The notes below the pieces were generated by a model, which did not search any database, was not told the origin of the DNA, and worked only from the letters and a program-made list of their open reading frames with translations. A DNA stretch of 7,308 nt from positions 1-7,308 of the forward strand of contig JADBKA010000238.1 of assembly GCA_014896635.1 (NCBI GenBank), in the 5' to 3' direction. The translations under genes were made by a program, and so were the position numbers. How positions within the stretch are numbered: position 1 is the stretch's first letter; each line of letters starts with the position of its first letter. Of this stretch, positions 4,496-7,308 are shown piece by piece. Origin of the DNA: Ktedonobacteraceae bacterium. GTDB lineage: Bacteria; Chloroflexota; Ktedonobacteria; Ktedonobacterales; Ktedonobacteraceae.

Positions 4496-5746
4496 ATGGG
4501 TAGCCCAAATAATCGGCTCCGTTACTATCGTGAACTCTGGGGATGGTCCCAACAGAAAGTGGCGGAGCAAATCCAGACAGATATGAAAATGGTCAGTAAA
4601 TGGGAAAGAGGCATGGCCATACCGAGTCCCCATTACCGGGAAAAGCTCTGCAAACTTTTTGGCAAGAACGCCTTAGAGCTGGGTCTTGTGAAAACTGTAT
4701 CTTCTCAGGAGATTTCGCAGCAGTTAGCAGGCGATGACACCGATCATGCTAACAAGCCGATCATGGCACTCCAATCGGCTTGCTTCTCTTTTGGCCGTAT
4801 CAAAACGACCTGGATAGTGAGGGATGGAGATGGCGAAAACGCTTATCGTCCACAGAACATTCATTCCCACTATGATCCCCACCCCGACCCATTGCCCCAG
4901 GAGTTAGAGGCCAGGAAACAACGTATTCGCCAGCTGCAAGAGGAAAATCGCCAGCGAGGGGCGACCTTTCAGTGGAACGGCGAGAGGTACAGCCTGGACA
5001 GGTTTCTCCTCAGTAGAAGTCCTGGAACAGAAGAGATGATCCTGGAATTATGGTTCAAGCCTTCGGACTACTATACCTTTCTTGCTACCAATATGTCCCT
5101 GGAAGATGAATCGCTACGGACGACCTATCTGCAAGGTGTTGACTGGCATGCACCTGTCAGATACTTCTCCAACGCTTTTGGCATCTCATTAGTCGTTGTT
5201 ACTTCAGATGGCTTTGCTCTGCTCACGCGACGAGGAAAAAATGTAGGCAGCTATCCAGAAGCGTATAGCACCTCGATTAGCGAGGGATTGAGCAAGTCAC
5301 TGGATACCAATGGCGAGGGACAGGCACCCGATATTTACCACTGCGCCGCACGAGGTTTGGCAGAAGAGTTAGGAATCAGGGAAAATGACGACTTTCGACG
5401 CGCAGATATCCAGCTTTTGAGCTTTGGCGTTGATACTCGCTACGCACAATGGGGACTGAGAGGGATGGTCAAAGTGAACAGGCGGGCCGAGGATATTCTC
5501 CGTTCCTGGCATGCAGGTGTGAAGGATAAGATAGAGCATAGCTCTCTTCTCGCAGTACGCTTTGAGCCGGACACACTGATCTCTTTCATCCTCTCACATG
5601 GCTCATGGACCCCTTCCGCATTAATAAGCCTGTATCACTCTCTCGTACACGAATTTGGGCGCAAGGAAGTCAGTAAAGCAATGGAGAAGTATTCCCCATT
5701 GTATTCTGAACATACGAGGAGCGAAGTCCTCTATCAAAGTGAGTGA
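4496..5746 (+). CDS. XRE-family HTH fused to a Nudix-like domain, 416 aa
   Basis: Residues 5-57 are an XRE HTH: LRYYRELWGWSQQKVAEQIQTDMKMVSKWERGM is the classic scaffold with recognition helix and W-E-R-G end. Residues 132-155 are charged and probably coiled. A middle region (158-222) has MILELWFKPSDYYTFLATNM, a block I associate from memory with similar HTH-Nudix proteins. The Nudix-like domain starts near 229: GISLVVVTSDGFALLTRR, then SISEGLSKSL (259-268), then the core CAARGLAEELGI (283-294). The Nudix box normally ends RExxEExGU; here R286, E290, E291 and G293 are kept, but the Glu after Arg is Gly287 and the upstream Glu of the box is not evident. Metal-dependent hydrolysis may therefore be weak or absent, and a nucleotide-sensing regulator is plausible. 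Upstream of the ATG the ribosome binding site is poor (AGAGAGAG-like). The gene lies 102 bases after HTH-GNAT on the same strand and converges on rarA. The domain order is well supported; the ligand is unknown. Confidence 0.82.
   Translation: MGSPNNRLRYYRELWGWSQQKVAEQIQTDMKMVSKWERGMAIPSPHYREKLCKLFGKNALELGLVKTVSSQEISQQLAGDDTDHANKPIMALQSACFSFGRIKTTWIVRDGDGENAYRPQNIHSHYDPHPDPLPQELEARKQRIRQLQEENRQRGATFQWNGERYSLDRFLLSRSPGTEEMILELWFKPSDYYTFLATNMSLEDESLRTTYLQGVDWHAPVRYFSNAFGISLVVVTSDGFALLTRRGKNVGSYPEAYSTSISEGLSKSLDTNGEGQAPDIYHCAARGLAEELGIRENDDFRRADIQLLSFGVDTRYAQWGLRGMVKVNRRAEDILRSWHAGVKDKIEHSSLLAVRFEPDTLISFILSHGSWTPSALISLYHSLVHEFGRKEVSKAMEKYSPLYSEHTRSEVLYQSE
4753..4782 (+). repeat. 9-bp inverted repeat inside the XRE-Nudix gene
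   Basis: CAAGCCGAT (4753-4761) pairs perfectly with ATCGGCTTG (4774-4782) around 12 bases, and CTTCTCTTTT follows. It looks superficially like a weak terminator but lies inside the coding sequence between the HTH and the Nudix-like half. It may be chance. Confidence 0.35.
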
Positions 5747-5868
5747 TCCTGATTGCGGTTGGCCTGCCTGAAATACACCTGTCTGAGAAACGCAGTGAAG
5801 TCCTGCATTTCTGCGCGGTAGATGCGCAATTTCTCAGCACGTACCGGCTCTTCCAGTACATCCTGCAT
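5734..5868 (-). CDS. Possible small protein, 44 aa, downstream of rarA
   Basis: I do not recognise it. The minus strand has AGGGAG, 5 bases, then ATG at 5868, opening a frame for a charged, probably helical peptide (starts MQDVLEEPVRAEKLRIYRAE, contains FLRQVYFRQ). The TGA at 5736-5734 overlaps the last 13 bases of the convergent XRE-Nudix gene. It lies 66 bases after the rarA stop on the same strand and could be its operon partner. An in-frame stop sits 8 codons before the ATG, so any longer ancestor would need a frameshift. An overlapping minus frame opens at ATG 5903 (MVKAAERAREP) but turns Cys/Arg/Ser-rich and runs into the neighbouring gene, so I prefer the 44-aa frame. Without homology this remains tentative. 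Confidence 0.4.
   Translation of the reverse strand: MQDVLEEPVRAEKLRIYRAEMQDFTAFLRQVYFRQANRNQDHSL
5783..5837. repeat. Nested inverted repeats between XRE-Nudix and rarA
   Basis: CTGAGAAA (5783-5790) pairs with TTTCTCAG (5830-5837), and within it TGCGC (5812-5816) pairs with GCGCA (5824-5828). No T-run follows. No canonical terminator is seen between these convergent genes, so this may be the only 3'-end structure available, though it lies inside the possible 44-aa gene. Confidence 0.35.
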
Positions 5869-5934
5869 ATCGGCTCCCTGGCTCTCTCAGCGGCTTTTAC
5901 CATCAGCGCGCGCCTGAACCTGAGTTAAGAAAGC

Positions 5935-7308
5935 TCACCCCGAACGCTCCCGGCACCGCTTCTCCAGCCACTTCTTAATGCTCGCCTCTTTCCCCTGATA
6001 GCCCGGCTCATAATAGCGCCGTCCCTTCAGACTTTCCGGCAGATACTCCTGCAACTGCGTCGCTGGCGGTCGTTCGGGATCGTCAATCTGCATATCTTTG
6101 TAGTAATCGTGAGCGTATTTGTAGTCTTTGCCGTAATCGAGGTTTTTCATCAGGCGCGTCGGTGCATTGCGAATCTGCAAAGGCACGGGATCATTGCGCG
6201 TCTTCTGCACATCTTCCTGCACGCGACTGTAGGCTTCGTAGAGCGCGTTGCTTTTGGGCGCGGTCGCCAGGTAAACAACGGCCTGAGCGAGGGCAAGATT
6301 GCCTTCGGGCAAACCAACAAAGTGAACTGCCTGCTGAGCCGCCACACAAACGCCAAGCGCCTGCGGATCGGCCATACCGACATCCTCTGAGGCAAAGCGA
6401 ATCAGCCGACGTACGATATAGAGCGGATCTTCGCCGGCTTCTAGCATCCGGCCAAGCCAGTACAGGCTGGCATCGGGATCGGAGCCGCGCAGCGATTTAT
6501 GCAGCGCCGAGATCATGTCGTAGTGCTGGTCGCCGCTTTTGTCGTAGAGCAGCGCGCGATGCTGCATGGCATCTTCTACCATCGGCAGCGTGATGTGGAG
6601 CGGGCCTGGCGCTGCTTCGGCCTGTGCAGGCACCTGCTTATCCTGAGTCACCTGAGCCGCCTGAGCCGCCAGATCCAGCACGTTCAGCGCCGTGCGCGCA
6701 TCACCATTAGCGAAAAGTGCAATCTGCCGCAGCAGCTCATCTTCTACGGTGAGGTTCAGGCGACCCAGGCCGCGCTCCTGATCGTGCAGGGCGCGCTGTA
6801 AAAGCGTGACAACCTGCTCTTCGCTCAATGGATGCAGGACGAAAACGCGCGAACGCGAGAGCAGCGCGCTATTGACCTCGAAACTGGGATTCTCGGTGGT
6901 GGCGCCGATGAGCGTCACGGTACCGTTCTCGACGTGGGGGAGCACGGCGTCCTGCTGCGCCTTGTTGAAGCGATGGATCTCGTCGATGAACAGAATCGTG
7001 CGTGAGCGCGTGCGCCGCGCCTCTTCTACTGTTTTGCGCAGATCGGCTACGCCGGCGGAGACGGCGCTGAGCCGTACAAAGCGGGCATGTGTCTGCCGCG
7101 CGATCACCTCGGCCAGCGTCGTCTTGCCTGTGCCTGGCGGTCCCCAGAAGATCATCGAAGGAACTCTATCGCCTTCGATGATACGACGCAGCATCCTGTC
7201 GGGCGCCAGCAGATGCTCCTGCCCGACGATCTCATCCAGATTGCGCGGGCGCATACGTGCGGCGAGCGGCTCCCTGCCATTGCTCGCCGCCGGAGATGTC
7301 GATGATGA
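5935..7308 (-). CDS. rarA: Replication-associated recombination protein A (RarA/MgsA), AAA+ ATPase, 5' end outside the window
   Basis: RarA is a cytoplasmic AAA+ ATPase that acts at stalled replication forks and gapped DNA, related to clamp-loader subunits and to eukaryotic WRNIP1/Mgs1. The frame stays open to the window edge: 18 further codons precede ATG 7254 and read ...GREPLAAR into MRPRNLDEIVGQEHLL, the normal RarA N-terminus, so the true start lies beyond 7308 and 457 residues are visible. Counting from ATG 7254: Walker A GPPGTGKTT (38-46), Walker B LFIDEIHRF (88-96), sensor 1 GATTENPSF (117-125), arginine-finger region LLSRSRVF (131-138) and sensor 2 GDARTALN (184-191). The C-terminal tetramerisation region is complete, with DKSGDQHYDMISALHKSLRG, SDPDASLYWLGRML and the closing Tyr-rich part. 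A low-complexity Ala/Gln linker (196-217) splits the lid from the C-terminal domain. It is a conserved housekeeping gene, more GC-rich by eye than the genes to its left. Confidence 0.96.
   Translation of the reverse strand, partial: SSSTSPAASNGREPLAARMRPRNLDEIVGQEHLLAPDRMLRRIIEGDRVPSMIFWGPPGTGKTTLAEVIARQTHARFVRLSAVSAGVADLRKTVEEARRTRSRTILFIDEIHRFNKAQQDAVLPHVENGTVTLIGATTENPSFEVNSALLSRSRVFVLHPLSEEQVVTLLQRALHDQERGLGRLNLTVEDELLRQIALFANGDARTALNVLDLAAQAAQVTQDKQVPAQAEAAPGPLHITLPMVEDAMQHRALLYDKSGDQHYDMISALHKSLRGSDPDASLYWLGRMLEAGEDPLYIVRRLIRFASEDVGMADPQALGVCVAAQQAVHFVGLPEGNLALAQAVVYLATAPKSNALYEAYSRVQEDVQKTRNDPVPLQIRNAPTRLMKNLDYGKDYKYAHDYYKDMQIDDPERPPATQLQEYLPESLKGRRYYEPGYQGKEASIKKWLEKRCRERSG
6652..6669. 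repeat. Tandem 9-bp repeat in rarA encoding Ala-Ala-Gln twice
   Basis: CTGAGCCGC occurs twice head to tail (6652-6660, 6661-6669) and encodes AAQAAQ at the start of the Ala/Gln/Pro-rich linker of RarA. It keeps frame and probably reflects slippage in a tolerant linker. Confidence 0.6.

Noticed and set aside
4214..4633. 139-aa and 74-aa minus-strand frames
   Set aside because: They are antisense across the junction of two well-supported plus-strand genes and resemble no family.
6109..6801. Plus-strand frames of 93-143 aa opposite rarA
   Set aside because: They are shadows of highly conserved RarA coding sequence.
1..7308. CRISPR array, tRNA, rRNA, insertion-sequence ends or attachment sites
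   Set aside because: No regularly spaced repeats, cloverleaf, rRNA-like sequence, transposase or flanking direct repeats were found on reading either strand.

Overview
The window looks like chromosomal DNA from a bacterium with many HTH-fusion regulators, most plausibly a Ktedonobacteria-like member of the Chloroflexota. This is an inference from protein style (XRE-TPR regulators, HTH-enzyme fusions, a RarA with long linkers). No rRNA or tRNA is present to confirm it. The outer parts (about 1-1250 and 5935-7308) look GC-rich by eye. The middle (about 1475-5750) is clearly more AT-rich, as in an accessory insertion.

Left end (1-1420): the 3' part of a D12-class adenine DNA methyltransferase gene runs rightward. 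It carries an in-frame TGA at 55-57 and has no clean native end, so it looks like a pseudogene. It converges on a leftward gene for a 167-residue protein of unknown function. A perfect 15-bp inverted repeat and a smaller hairpin lie between them. The spacer behind the 167-aa gene has a 19-bp palindrome and a bidirectional terminator.

Middle left (1422-3395, minus strand): a two-gene operon encodes an XRE-HTH/TPR regulator followed by a membrane-anchored DUF218 (YdcF/SanA-like) protein. The two genes overlap by ATGA. A good sigma-70-type promoter precedes the regulator and the terminator at 1422-1451 closes the operon.

Middle right (3490-5746, plus strand): transcribed divergently, an excisionase/MerR-like HTH fused to a GNAT-like acetyltransferase domain is followed by an XRE-HTH fused to a Nudix-like domain. 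Each is preceded by an extended -10 element (TGnTATAnT). Both proteins join a DNA-binding head to a domain of a small-molecule enzyme family, and both have departures from the canonical enzyme motifs. Together with the divergent XRE-TPR/DUF218 pair they form a compact four-gene regulatory cluster that I cannot match to a named system.

Right end (5734-7308, minus strand): a RarA/MgsA (replication-associated recombination) AAA+ ATPase whose start lies beyond the window. It is followed by a possible 44-residue small gene with a plausible ribosome binding site that overlaps the tail of the XRE-Nudix gene.
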